DNA of 64,000 nt from the NCBI GenBank assembly GCA_963702575.1, contig CAVPCU010000002.1, forward strand, positions 620,001 to 684,000, read 5' to 3'. The DNA comes from VRUE01 sp963702575 (GTDB lineage Bacteria; Actinomycetota; Thermoleophilia; Solirubrobacterales; 70-9). Positions 7,303-16,299 of the stretch are shown piece by piece (within the stretch, counting starts at the first letter, position 1; the number at the start of each line of letters is the position of its first letter). The notes under the pieces were generated by a model. The model had not been told where the DNA came from and made no database searches. It was given only the letters and a program-made list of their open reading frames with translations. The translations under genes and the position numbers were made by a program.

Positions 7303-8349
7303 CAGACCGCGGTTCCCTCCGGCTCGGCGAGGCCGGTGCGCGCCTCGAGCCGCAGCTTCGACTTCGGGTCGAGCGCGTCGCGCAGGCCGTCGCCGAAGAC
7401 GTTGAGCGAGAGGACGGTGAGCAGGATCATCGTCCCCGGCAGGATCGTCAGCAGCGGCGCGCTCGTGATCAGGTCCTGGCCGGCGGCGATCATCGTCCCC
7501 CAGGAGGCGTTGGGCGGCTGCACGCCGACGCCGAGGAAGGAGAGCGCCGACTCGAGCAGCATGTTGTTGGCGATCCCGATCGTGAAGAAGACGATGATCG
7601 TCGAGGTCAGGTTCGGCAGCAGCTCGGCGAGCATGATCCGCGCCGGGCCGGCGCCCTGGGCGATCGCCGCCTCGACGAAGTCCTTCTCGCGCAGGGAGAG
7701 CACCTGGGCCCGCAGCGGTCGGGCCGTGTACGGCACGAGGACGACGCCGATGATCAGGATCGGGATCCAGATCGAGCCGCCGGAGATCGTCAGCGGGCCG
7801 ATCTGCAGGCCGCCGACCGCAAGCGCGACGCCGAGGGAGATGGCCAGCAGCAGCACCGGGAACGACCAGATCACGTCGAGGACGCGCGAGATCACGGTGT
7901 CGACCCAGCCGCGGTAGTAGCCGGCCAGCAGGGCGAGGACGATCGCGAGGACGCGTGGTGATCAGCGGCCGAGGTCAAGCCGATGAAGAGCGAGGTTCGC
8001 CCGCCGTACATCAGGCGGACCATCTCGTCGCGGCCGAGGCGGCTGTCGGCGCCGAGGAGGAAGCGGCCGCCGGCGCCGAGCCAGAGCGGCCCGACGGGTA
8101 GCCCCTGCGGGCTCGACCACGTCGCGCTTTCTGACCGCCGACGCTGACCTTTTCCAGCGTGTGCGTCGTGTTCGGCCCGGTATGGGCGACGTTCTCCGCC
8201 CACAGCGGCGCGGCGAGGACGAAGAGGACGATCAGGGCGAATAGCCCGAGGAAGGCGAGCGCGACGCGGTTGCGCCGCAGTCGCCCCCAGGCCAGCCGCC
8301 AGGGGCCGCGACCCGCCGGGGCCGGCGGGTGGGGGGACTCGTTTGCCAC
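7302..8349 (-). pseudogene. dppC: Peptide ABC transporter permease DppC, with several frame breaks
   Basis: All parts of a DppC permease are present but in different frames. From GTG 8349 come the cytosolic leader and first helix (RRNRVALAFLGLFALIVLF). A second piece holds GRFLLGADSRLGRDEM and YGGRTSLFIGL. The third, from about 7960 on, holds the transmembrane core and the permease loop KDFVEAAIAQGAGPARIML. I see at least three single-base changes, near 8137, 8110 and 7965-7950, each correctable by removing one base. The gene lies 25 bp after the binding-protein stop and overlaps dppB. It is either a decayed permease or a patch of poor sequence. Confidence 0.75.
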
Positions 8350-8374
8350 CGCCCTATTGTGAGGCGGTCGCCGG

Positions 8375-10002
8375 CTACTTGAACTGGAAGCTGGCCAGCG
8401 ACCTGGCCGAAGGTCGGGTTGAAGATCACGCTTTCGAGGTCGATCGCGCTGGAGACGAAGGTCGAGACGGTGCGCGTCCCGTAGGGCGCCCAGGGGGCCA
8501 GCTCCATGTATTCGCGGTCGAGCTGCGCGTATTCGGCTTCCTGCTTGGCACCGAGCGGTTCTTCGCTGAGCTTGCGGATCTTCGCGTTCAGCTTCGGTTC
8601 GTCGATCAGGGAGAGGTTGGTGTTGCCGACCGGGAGGATGCTTTCGCCGGAGAGCAGCGGTTCGAAGAAGTTGTTCGGATGGGGGTATTCCTCGAACCAG
8701 TCGAGCCAGCCGGTGTCGAGATCGGGCGTCGACTGGTTGGTGATCAGGGTGAAATAGTCTTCCGCGTTCACTTCCTTCAGCTTCGCGTTGAAGCCGAGTT
8801 TGTCGAGCACGCCTGCGTAGTACTGGGCGGCTTCGTTGTTCGGCGGTTCGTCGTCGACCCAGACGGTCACGTTGCGGTCGCTGGGGTTGGCTGCGGCGAT
8901 CAGCTTCTTCGCCTTGGCGCATGTCGTGGGGATACAGCTTGAGCTGCTTGTAGCCTGGCATCCCCGGCGGCAGGATCTGCTGGATCGCCTTCAGCGAGCC
9001 GGCGTAGATCCGTTCGAGGGCTTCGCCGTTGAGCGCGTAGTTGACCGCCTTGCGCACCTTGACGTCGTTGAACGGCGGCTTCGTCGTGTTCATCCAGAAG
9101 AAGTAGTTGCTGATCGTCGGCTCGACCCGGAACTGGGTGCCTTCGTACTTTTCCTTGACCTTGTTGTAGAGGTCCGGCGGGACCGTCGTCTGCATCCAGT
9201 CCGAGCTCCCGCGTTCGACTTCGTTGACCTGGGTCGATGGGTTGCTGACGACCTTGATTTCGATCTTGTCGACGTGGCCGCCGGGCACTTCGGAAACGAG
9301 CTTTTCGTTGTTCTTCGCCCACTGCGGGTTGCGTTCGTAGGACCAGCTGCGCCCCGGCTCGACCTTGGAGATCACGTAGGGGCCGGTGGCCGGCGGCGGG
9401 CTCGCCGTCATGTTCTTGATCGGCGTGTTCCCGGGCACCGGGGCGCCGTAGAGCAGGCCGAGCTCGTTGGTGAAGGTGCCGCGCGGCGCGGTCAGCTCGA
9501 TCGTGATCTCGCCGGTCTTGTCGTCGGTCTTGATCCCGGAGATGCCGCCCTTCTTGGTCTTCTGGAACTTTTCGGCGCCGACGATCGAGAGGTAGGAGGC
9601 CGAGGCCTGGGAGTTGAGCGCGAGCACGCGTTCGATCGCGTGCTTGAAGTCGGACGCCTTGACCGAACTGCCGTTGGAGTACCTCAGCCCCTTGCGCAGC
9701 GTCAGCGTGTAGGTCTTGCCGCCGTTGCTGATCTTCGGCATGCTCTTGGCCAGCCCGGGGACGACCTTGCCGCCTTCCTCGCCTTCGGCGCGGGCGTAGG
9801 TCAGCAGCGGGATGTAGGTGTCGTACATCGCCGTCAGGCCTTCCTGGGTGTAGGAGAGCGCCGGGTCGAGGTAGTCGGGGAAGGAGGCGTAGGTGCCCTT
9901 CAGCGTGCCGCCTTCCTTGCCGCTCGAGCTGCCGCAGGAACAGAGGCCCAAGGCAAGCAGGGACAAACCGACCACCGCTGCGACTGCGCCGAGCTTCTTC
10001 AC
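8375..10002 (-). pseudogene. Peptide-binding lipoprotein DppA/OppA type, two frameshifts
   Basis: Extracytoplasmic solute-binding protein family 5 (about 541 residues when repaired), which delivers peptides to DppBC. The N-terminus is a lipoprotein signal with lipobox LGLC followed by SCGSSSGK. The first 362 residues are uninterrupted (YASFPDYLDPAL, LRKGLRYSNGSSV). One extra base near 8921 moves the frame, after which the usual C-terminal lobe follows (VWVDDEPPNNEAAQYY, EEYPHPNNFFEPLLSG). A second extra G near 8405 hides the natural end SLASFQFK, whose stop is at 8375. GTG 10002 has a GGAGG site 8 bases upstream and lies one base after the MFS stop. Glutamate is encoded mainly by GAA, unlike most neighbours. 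Confidence 0.82.
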
Positions 10003-10003
10003 G

Positions 10004-11305
10004 TCAGGGCCTCCGTTCTGGACTGGATAGAACCTGGGCGGGAATTAGCTCCACCATAACCTCGTCGTCGGCGCTTGCCTCTCCCCGGCCGGGCTTTTCC
10101 CCGTCCTCGGGCCAATTCCTGCCCAGGAGGGGGGCGGCGACGGCGACGATCGCGAACACCCCGAGGCCGGCGAAGAGGAAGGTCGCCCGGGGGCCCGGCC
10201 CGGTGGCGATCGCGCCGCCGATGAGGAAGCCGACGCCGGGCATCGCCGCCCCCAGCGACTCGAGCACGCTCATCACCCGCGCCTGCATGTTGCCCGCGGT
10301 CAGCTCCTGCACCGCGCTCACCAGCGCCACCCACTGCACCCCGTTGCCGGTTCCCCCGACCGCCGCCGCCGCGCAGGCGACCGCGAGGCTCGGCGCCGCG
10401 GCCATGCCGAGGTAGCCGGTGCCGAGGGCCAGCGTGCTGAAGAAGAGCAGGTGGGGCAGCGGCGCTCGCCTGCCGGCGGCGAAGACGAGGCTGCCGAGCA
10501 CCATGCCGGCGCCCCAGCTCGCCAGCAGCAATCCGTAACCGGCGTCGCCGGCGCCAAGGGTCTCCTTGGCGTAGATCACCTCCACCGGCAGAACCGCGGC
10601 GAAGAAGACGAAGGCCGTTCCCTCGGCGATCAGGAGGCGGCGCAGGCGGACCGTCTCTCTGATGTAGGCGATGCCCGCCCGCAGGCGCTCGCGCATCCGG
10701 CCCGGGTCGGGCGCGGGGACGGGAATCGGGCCAGCCGTCAGCAGGATCCAAGCGATCGCGTAGAAGGAGGCTGCGTCGAGCAGGAGCGCGGTCTGCACGC
10801 CGAACCCGGCGACGACCAGGCCGGCGACGGCCGGCCCGATCGCCGCGCCGCCGGTGAAGGCGACGTTGAGCAGGGCGTTGCCGGCCCGCAGCTCGCCCTC
10901 CGGGCCGAGGATCGCCGCGGTGACCGCGCGGGTCAGGCTGCGGCCGGTGAGGGCCAGCGTCCGGTCGAATGCGGCGAGGGCGAAGACCGCGGCCAGCGAG
11001 AAGTGGGCGGCGACGAGGGCCAGTGCGGCGAAGGCGGCCGCCTCGCCGGCGTAGATGGCGGGCAGCACGAAGCGGGGGGAGGACTCCTCGACCCGCGCGA
11101 CCAGGAGCGGGGCGAGGAGCGCGGGCAGGAAGCCGGTGCCGAGGAAGAGCACCGTCGTCGCCATGGCGCTCCCGGTCTGGTCGAAGACCAGCACCGAGAG
11201 GGCGACGATTCCCATCCAGTCGCCCAGCTCGTTGACCACGTAGGACACGGCCAGCCGCCTGAAGACGGGCTCGCGCAGCGGGTGGGTCAGGGCAAGGCGG
11301 CGCAT
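10004..11305 (-). CDS. MFS transporter (12-helix, MFS_3 type)
   Basis: An integral membrane protein of about 433 residues with the alternating hydrophobic segments of the major facilitator superfamily. The early NELGDWMGIVALSVLVFDQTGSAMATT is typical of the group that includes enterobactin exporters and macrolide efflux proteins (MFS_3). The substrate is not predictable. I chose ATG 11305 (MRRLALTHPLREPVFRRL) over the TTG two codons upstream. The stop lies directly before the dppA start, so the transporter heads the dpp operon and may be translationally coupled to it. The last 45 residues are an acidic, cytosolic tail. Confidence 0.85.
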   Translation of the reverse strand: MRRLALTHPLREPVFRRLAVSYVVNELGDWMGIVALSVLVFDQTGSAMATTVLFLGTGFLPALLAPLLVARVEESSPRFVLPAIYAGEAAAFAALALVAAHFSLAAVFALAAFDRTLALTGRSLTRAVTAAILGPEGELRAGNALLNVAFTGGAAIGPAVAGLVVAGFGVQTALLLDAASFYAIAWILLTAGPIPVPAPDPGRMRERLRAGIAYIRETVRLRRLLIAEGTAFVFFAAVLPVEVIYAKETLGAGDAGYGLLLASWGAGMVLGSLVFAAGRRAPLPHLLFFSTLALGTGYLGMAAAPSLAVACAAAAVGGTGNGVQWVALVSAVQELTAGNMQARVMSVLESLGAAMPGVGFLIGGAIATGPGPRATFLFAGLGVFAIVAVAAPLLGRNWPEDGEKPGRGEASADDEVMVELIPAQVLSSPERRP

Positions 11306-11429
11306 CCTCAATCGCGACTTCTACGTAGCTTCCCACCAGGAGTTCTGGGTACTTCTGCACAAGATTTCCTGCAGATGCACAACTTTCCGCCAAGCTGTGC
11401 TACAACATAGCCGAGTTCCAAACAGCAGT

Positions 11430-11564
11430 GCATAGCTTTCTTGGGCTTCAACGGAAAGGAAGAAACATGGGTTGGCGCAACTAAGACTTCCGAAAACAGA
11501 ACCTGAAATTTGAGTTCTGTTCTGCGCGAAAGGCGCCCGCTTGCGGGTGCTTTTTGCTTTTTTT
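11430..11564 (+). ncRNA. Possible small RNA or leader ending in an intrinsic terminator
   Basis: On the plus strand a perfect 8-bp hairpin (AACAGAAC, 11-base loop, GTTCTGTT, about 11494-11521) is followed by the terminator at 11532. Upstream lies a purine-rich ribosome-site-like GGAAAGGAAG and a five-codon mini-ORF, ATG at 11467 coding MGWRN then TAA. GGAAG and CTTCC flank the mini-ORF and could pair. No known RNA family is recognised. The 5' end is a guess. Confidence 0.35.
11532..11564 (+). terminator. Strong intrinsic terminator
   Basis: GCGCCCGC and GCGGGTGC form an 8-bp stem (one G-T pair) with a tiny loop, followed by TTTTTGCTTTTTTT. It points along the plus strand although no plus-strand gene precedes it, so it ends a small RNA or attenuates the HD-GYP leader. 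Confidence 0.75.
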
Positions 11565-11623
11565 GGCCGATTCCGCTTGCTTTTCCGCAATTTGCAATCC
11601 CTTGGTCAATCGGATTAGACGCC

Positions 11624-11652
11624 TTGTTGCGGATGCGCCAACCGTCTACGGT
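11624..11652 (+). promoter_or_regulatory. Candidate promoter for the HD-GYP gene
   Basis: TTGTTG at 11624-11629, a 17-base gap and TACGGT at 11647-11652 resemble a housekeeping promoter. It lies after the terminator and about 110 bases before the start codon. Confidence 0.3.
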
Positions 11653-11770
11653 GATTCTGCACGGCAAAATGCGCGAGTGCCCGGGTCGTCTGCAGGCGCA
11701 GGGAACCGGCTTCCAATAAGGAAGTCTCCCAGGCCGTCCGGCGCGGGCGCAGGCCCCGCCGACCGACCCC

Positions 11771-13178
11771 ATGCCAGCCAAGAGACCGACACCGCGGATC
11801 GTCTTCATGCAGGTTGCGCTGCTCGTCGTCGTCGCCGTGGCTGCCGTGCTTCGGGCCGATACGGCCGATTGGAACCTGCCCCTGTTCGGCATCCTGCTCG
11901 GCTTCTCGGTGTTCAGCGACCTGACCGCGATCGAAACCTCCTCGCGGCTGAAGACCTCCGGCAGCTTCCTCGCGCTCCTCCTGGCGATGGTCTTCCTCGG
12001 CGGCCCGCCGGCCGCGCTGATCGGGGTGTTGACGATCCTCGCCGGCTGGGTGCGCTGGCGCGACGAGCCGCACTACCTGCTCAACAACGTCCTCACCTAC
12101 GCCACGTTCCCGTTGATCGGCGGCATCGCGTTCCAGGAAACGATCCGCGGCTACGGGATCACCGCCTCGGATCCGGCTTACTACACGCTGGTCTTCGCCA
12201 CCTTCCTGCTCGCCCTCGCGATCAACTTCACGATGACCGCGCTGTACCGGTGCTACCTCGAGCGCAGCGCCTTCTTCCCCAAGGTCCGCTACGTGCTCGT
12301 GCCGGTGCTGCCCTCCGAGCTGGCGGCCGCCCTGATGGCGGTCGGCGTCGCCTTCCTCTATCACCAGATCGGCGTCGCCGGGGTCGCCCTCTTCGGCATC
12401 GTCCTGATCACCTTCCAGTACCTGCTCGGCGCCCTGCTGCTCTCCCAGCAGCGGGCCGAGGATCTCGAGACCCGGAGCAAGCAGCTCGCCAGCTTCCAGG
12501 TGGGGATGTTGAGCGCGCTGCTGCGCACGCTCGACCTGCGAGATCAGATGACCGCCCGCCACAGCGCCGCCGTGGCGCGCTACTCGCGGGCGATCGCCCA
12601 GCGGGCCGGCTACTCGCGTCGCGAGGAGGAGCTGGTCCACATCGCCGCCCTGCTGCACGACATCGGCAAGTTCATCCTCCCCGACCGCATCCTCAAGGCC
12701 AACGTGCCGCTGACCGACGAAGACTGGATGCTGATCCGACGCCACCCGCAGCAGGGCGCCCGCGTCGTCTCCTCGCTCGACGGCTACGGACCGGTCGCCG
12801 AGATCATCCTCGCCCACCACGAGCGGGTCGACGGCAAAGGCTATCCGCGCGGGCTCGAAGGCGAGCAGATCCCGGAGCTGGCGCGGATCATCTCGGTCGC
12901 CGACACCTACGACGTGATGACCGCGCGGGACTCCTACCGCTCGCCGGTCTCCAGCTACGAGGCGATCCAGGAGCTGCGGCGGGTCGCCGGCAAGCAGCTC
13001 GACGCGCGCTTCGTCGAGGTCTTCATCGAGCTGCTCGAGGGCAAGGACGTCTCCTTCCGCCACGGCGAGGAGGCCGACTTCGAGCGCGAGCTGGCGCTGG
13101 AAGCGCGGATCGCCGAGACGGCGAGCCCGGGCGTCCAGCGCCGGCCGCTTCCAGGTGCCCGGCGTCAGCGTCGGCTAG
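11771..13178 (+). CDS. Membrane-bound HD-GYP phosphodiesterase-like protein, frameshift near the C-terminus
   Basis: The first 230 residues form six or seven membrane helices. From about residue 245 an HD-GYP domain follows, the cyclic-di-GMP phosphodiesterase type: HSAAVARYSRAIA, the metal pair LLHDIGKF, RRHPQQGARV, ILAHHERVDGKGYPRGL (the GYP motif) and ISVADTYDVMTA. All key metal ligands are present, so the domain looks active. Read literally, the frame would run on to 13600 over the whole next gene. Removing one G in the CCGGG near 13128 gives the natural end AGRFQVPGVSVG and a stop at 13176. A long leader with a terminator precedes the gene. Confidence 0.82.
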
Positions 13179-13200
13179 ACAGCCGGTACGGTTCGCGCCG

Positions 13201-14235
13201 ATGCGCGCGGTCACCTTTCAGGCTCCCGGCGAGATCCGGATCGAGGAGAAGCCCGATCCTGAGGTCATCGCCGCCGACGACGCGCTGGTCCGGGTCGAGG
13301 CGAGCGGCATCTGCGGCTCGGACCTGCACATCTTCCACGGCCGGGTGCCGGTCGAGCCCGGCTTCACCATCGGCCACGAGTTCGTCGGCACCGTGCTCGA
13401 CGCCGGTCCGGGCGTCGAGCGGGTCGCGACCGGCGACCGCGTGCTCGGCTGCTTTCACACCGCCTGCGCGACCTGCATCTCCTGCCTGCGCGGCGACTAC
13501 CACCGCTGCGAGCGCGGCCAGACCTTCGGCCACGGCTCGAAGCTGGGCGACCTGCAGGGCGCCCAGGCCGAGCTGCTGCTGGTGCCGCGCGCCAACCTGA
13601 CGCTGCGGCGGGTGCCCGAGGGGATGGCCGACGAGGTCGCGCTGTTCGCCGGCGACGTGATGGGCACCGGCTACCACGCGGTCGCCCACGCCGGCACCCG
13701 GGCGGGCGACACGGTCGCCGTACTCGGGCTGGGGCCGGTCGGGCTCTGCGCGGTGCAGGCGGCGCTGGCCGCGGGGGCGAGCCGGGTCTTCGCGGTCGAC
13801 TCGGTCGCGGAGCGGCTGGCGATGGCCGAGCGCTTCGGCGCGACGCCGCTGCACCTGAGCGAGGACGATCCGAAGCGCGGCGTGCGCGCCGCCACCGAGG
13901 GACGCGGGGTGGACGTCGTCGTCGACGCGGTCGGCGACCCGGGGCCGCTGGCGATGGCGGTCAGCCTGGCACGCGACGCCGGCACCGTCTCGGGGATCGG
14001 CGCCTATGCCGGGAAGGGGGAGGTGCCGCTGGGCCTCGCCTGGCTGAAGGGCCTCACGCTGCGACTCGGCCTCGCCAACGTGATCGCCCACGTCGACCGC
14101 GTGCTCGTCCTGATCGAGGCCGGCAGGCTCGACCCGGCGCCTCTCGTCAGCCATCACATGAGCCTCGACCGCGCCGCCGAGGCCTACGAGCTCTACGACA
14201 ATCGCGAAGCGCTGAAGGTCGTCCTCACTCCCTGA
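13201..14235 (+). CDS. Zinc-dependent alcohol dehydrogenase (MDR family)
   Basis: A 344-residue medium-chain dehydrogenase that oxidises or reduces an alcohol/aldehyde with NAD(P). The catalytic zinc ligands are Cys in GICGSDLH and His-Glu in IGHEFVGTV. The structural zinc lobe is CFHTACATCISCLRGDYHRC, an unusual spacing with a CxxC inside. The Rossmann fold shows VAVLGLGPVGLCAVQAALAAGASRV. It resembles glutathione-independent formaldehyde or threonine dehydrogenase-like enzymes, and the substrate cannot be told. It starts 22 bp after the repaired HD-GYP stop and may share its transcript. Confidence 0.9.
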   Translation: MRAVTFQAPGEIRIEEKPDPEVIAADDALVRVEASGICGSDLHIFHGRVPVEPGFTIGHEFVGTVLDAGPGVERVATGDRVLGCFHTACATCISCLRGDYHRCERGQTFGHGSKLGDLQGAQAELLLVPRANLTLRRVPEGMADEVALFAGDVMGTGYHAVAHAGTRAGDTVAVLGLGPVGLCAVQAALAAGASRVFAVDSVAERLAMAERFGATPLHLSEDDPKRGVRAATEGRGVDVVVDAVGDPGPLAMAVSLARDAGTVSGIGAYAGKGEVPLGLAWLKGLTLRLGLANVIAHVDRVLVLIEAGRLDPAPLVSHHMSLDRAAEAYELYDNREALKVVLTP

Positions 14236-14310
14236 GGGCCGGTCCGCCTCCGCCCCCGGAGCGCGTGCAGGGGATTTGTGAATCGCGGCGTTTATCTCTA
14301 CAGTTGAACG

Positions 14311-14724
14311 ATGGGAGCGCGGCGCCTGTTCGTTGCGGCGATCGTCGGCCTGGGCGCCCTGGCATTTGCCGGGAGCCGCCCAGGCCTGTTCGTGCGCTCC
14401 GGTCACTGGCGAGGAGGCGCTCCACCGCTCCGACGCCGCGATCGTCGCCCGGCTGGTCGATGTCGTTCCCCGCGACCCCGAGCACGCCAGCTACCGGTAC
14501 CGGGTCGAGCGCGTCTACCGCGGCGAGATCCGCACGGGCGCGCTCATCTCGGTCCGCAGTGCCCGCAGTGCGGCGGCCTGTGCGCCACCGCGGCGGCTTC
14601 AGAGGCGGTATGGCTTGTTTCTGGTTCGGCGAGGCCGGAGCATGCGGCGGCGAGCGCATGCGGCGTCGTCGCGCCGAAGCAGCTCGCTTCGGCGGCACGG
14701 CGGCCCCAGCGCAAACTGTGCTAG
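14311..14724 (+). pseudogene. Secreted TIMP/NTR-like cysteine protein, frameshifted
   Basis: From ATG 14311 a signal peptide reads MGARRLFVAAIVGLGALAFA. Removing one G near 14373 then gives AAQACSCAPVTGEEALHRSDAAIVARL, the bacterial relative of tissue inhibitors of metalloproteinases, where a CxC sits at the mature N-terminus. YRYRVERVYRGEIRTGALISV follows. Another shift near 14590-14640 is needed to reach a sensible end, CGVVAPKQLASAARR, with the stop at 14722. Three reading frames are used in 414 bases, so the gene is either broken or badly sequenced. The function of this family in bacteria is not known to me. Confidence 0.55.
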
Positions 14725-14762
14725 TTGACTAACGCAATATGCCCCGTTACTGTGCCTCTTTG

Positions 14763-15495
14763 ATGGCACAGAAAACGGCGCCCGGTCCAAACCCCTTCTC
14801 GACCGACCCGGCCGACGAGCTGCCGGTCGGCCTGCAGCTCACCTGGCGGCTGCGGGCGCTGATCGCCAGCGGCCGCCTCGCCTCCGGCGAGCGATTGCCG
14901 AGCTTCCGCCGCCTCTCCGAGTGGGCCGGGGTCAACGTCAACACGGTCCGCGCCGTCTACGCCGGGCTCGAGCGGGAGGGCCTGATCGTCAGCCGCCAGG
15001 GCCAGGGCACCTTCGTCGCCGAGGGGATCGAGGCGGCGCCGCAGCTCGAGCAGATCGCGACCGAGGCGCTGCGGCGGGCGAGCGAGGCGGGGCTCAGCCC
15101 GCGCGACCTGGCGATCGTCGCGCCAGGCCTGCGCGAGCATGCCGGCGCCCGAGGCGCAGCAGGCGCCGGTTCCGGCGTCGCCGTTGCCGGTCCCGCTCGA
15201 GGAGGGCGAGGCGATCGAGGTCCGCCACGAGCTGCGCCGCCAGATCGGCAGGCTCGAGGCCGAGCTGGCCTCCTACACCCGCGACCTGCCGGGCGGCATG
15301 CCGACCGCGCCGCGCCGCGCGGTCGCCCACGTCGCCGGAGTCGAGGAGCTGGAGCAGACGCGCGACACGCTGATCGCCCAGCTCTCCGAGGCGCAGAGGG
15401 CCGCCGAGCAGCGCGCCCGCGAGAAGGGCCGCGAGCGCGTCGAGGAAGCCAGCCCCCTCGAGCAGGCGATGAGCTGGTGGCGGCGCAGCTCCTAG
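14763..15495 (+). CDS. GntR-family regulator with C-terminal coiled coil, one frameshift
   Basis: The N-terminal 75 residues are a GntR winged helix: PVGLQLTWRLRALIASGRL, GERLPSFRRLSEWAGVNVNTVRAVYAGL and EREGLIVSRQGQGTFVA. An extra C near 15122 then shifts the frame; corrected, it reads LAIVAQACASMPAPEAQ and runs into a charged coiled-coil tail (EVRHELRRQIGRLEAELASY, LRDTLIAQLSE-like) with the stop at 15495. There is no FadR or UTRA effector domain, so it resembles small YtrA-like or coiled-coil GntR proteins. It overlaps the first permease gene and probably controls it. ATG 14763 was chosen because the GntR fold begins shortly after; ATG 14739 is possible. Confidence 0.7.
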
Positions 15496-16284
15496 CGCGG
15501 ATCGCATTCCCGCTGCGCTCGATCTTCGAGCAGACCGGCGAGATGGTGATCCTCACCGCGCGGACGATCGTCTCCGCGATCCGGCCGCCGTATCCCTACG
15601 GCGAGGAGCTGGTCGACCAGTTCCTCTTCGTCCTCAAGCTCTCCTGGTTTCCGCTGGCGGTCTCGACCTTTGCACTCTGACCTGGGTGCGCCGGGACTGC
15701 AGGCGGCCGGCATCCTCAACCTGGTCGGCGGCCTCGACCGGCTCGGCGGATTCTTCGTCGTCACCGCGGTCCGCTTCATCGGGCCGGTGGTGACCGCGGT
15801 GGTCGTCGGCGGCGTCGCCGGAACGGCGATCACCGCCGACCTCGGCGCGCGCAAGATCCGCGAGGAGCTCGATGCCCTGCAGGTGCTGGGAGTCGACCCG
15901 ATCAAGAACCTGGTCGTGCCGCGCTTCCTCGCGCTGATCGTGATCACCGGCCTGCTCGACGTCTTCGCGATCGTCTTCGGGCTGACCGCGGGGATCGCGG
16001 CCGAGCTGCTCTACCACCAGTCGCTGGGCGGCTTCTTCGCGACGCTCTTCAACAACGCGTCGATCACCGACATCTGGGGCTCGGTGCTGATGTGCTCGGC
16101 CTTCGGCGGGATCGTCGCTGTCGTCTGCTGCTTCAAGGGGATGACCGCGTCGGGCGGGGCGGAGGGCGTCGGCCGCGCCGTCAATCAGGCCGTCGTGATC
16201 TCCTTCATGGGGGTCTTCGCCTTTCTCTACGTGTTTTCGACCGTGCTGCTCGCGACCAACCCCGAACTTCAGGCGGTCCGGTGA
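15477..16284 (+). CDS. MlaE/YrbE-type ABC permease A, one frameshift
   Basis: An integral membrane permease of the MlaE family (YrbEA in mycobacteria), normally part of an Mce lipid/sterol importer. The start GTG 15477 overlaps the regulator gene. The first 65 residues (GEMVILTARTIVSAIRPPY) lead into a break at about 15672 where a TGA appears. In the other frame the protein continues with GLQAAGILNLVGGL and the family signature GVAGTAITADLGARKIREELDALQVLG, then five hydrophobic segments to the stop at 16282. The second permease follows in the same direction. No Mce solute-binding gene is seen nearby. Confidence 0.8.
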
Positions 16285-16299
16285 CCGGCGTGGCTCGAC

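Larger units (their letters stand above)
11312..11770. other. 459-bp intergenic region between divergent MFS and HD-GYP genes
   Basis: No convincing protein gene is present. The left half is less GC-rich than its surroundings and holds a tandem pair of hairpins ending in a strong T-rich terminator on the plus strand. The right half holds a possible promoter and a 120-base leader for the HD-GYP gene. The separate entries give details. Confidence 0.7.

Noticed and set aside
11653..11770. Cyclic-di-GMP (GEMM) riboswitch before the HD-GYP gene
   Set aside because: I looked for the GEMM core with its conserved A/G-rich turns and did not find it; only generic hairpins are seen.
13179..13600. Extension of the HD-GYP protein to 609 residues over the alcohol dehydrogenase gene
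   Set aside because: The extra 140 residues are a shadow of the dehydrogenase; a one-base correction gives a natural end at 13178.
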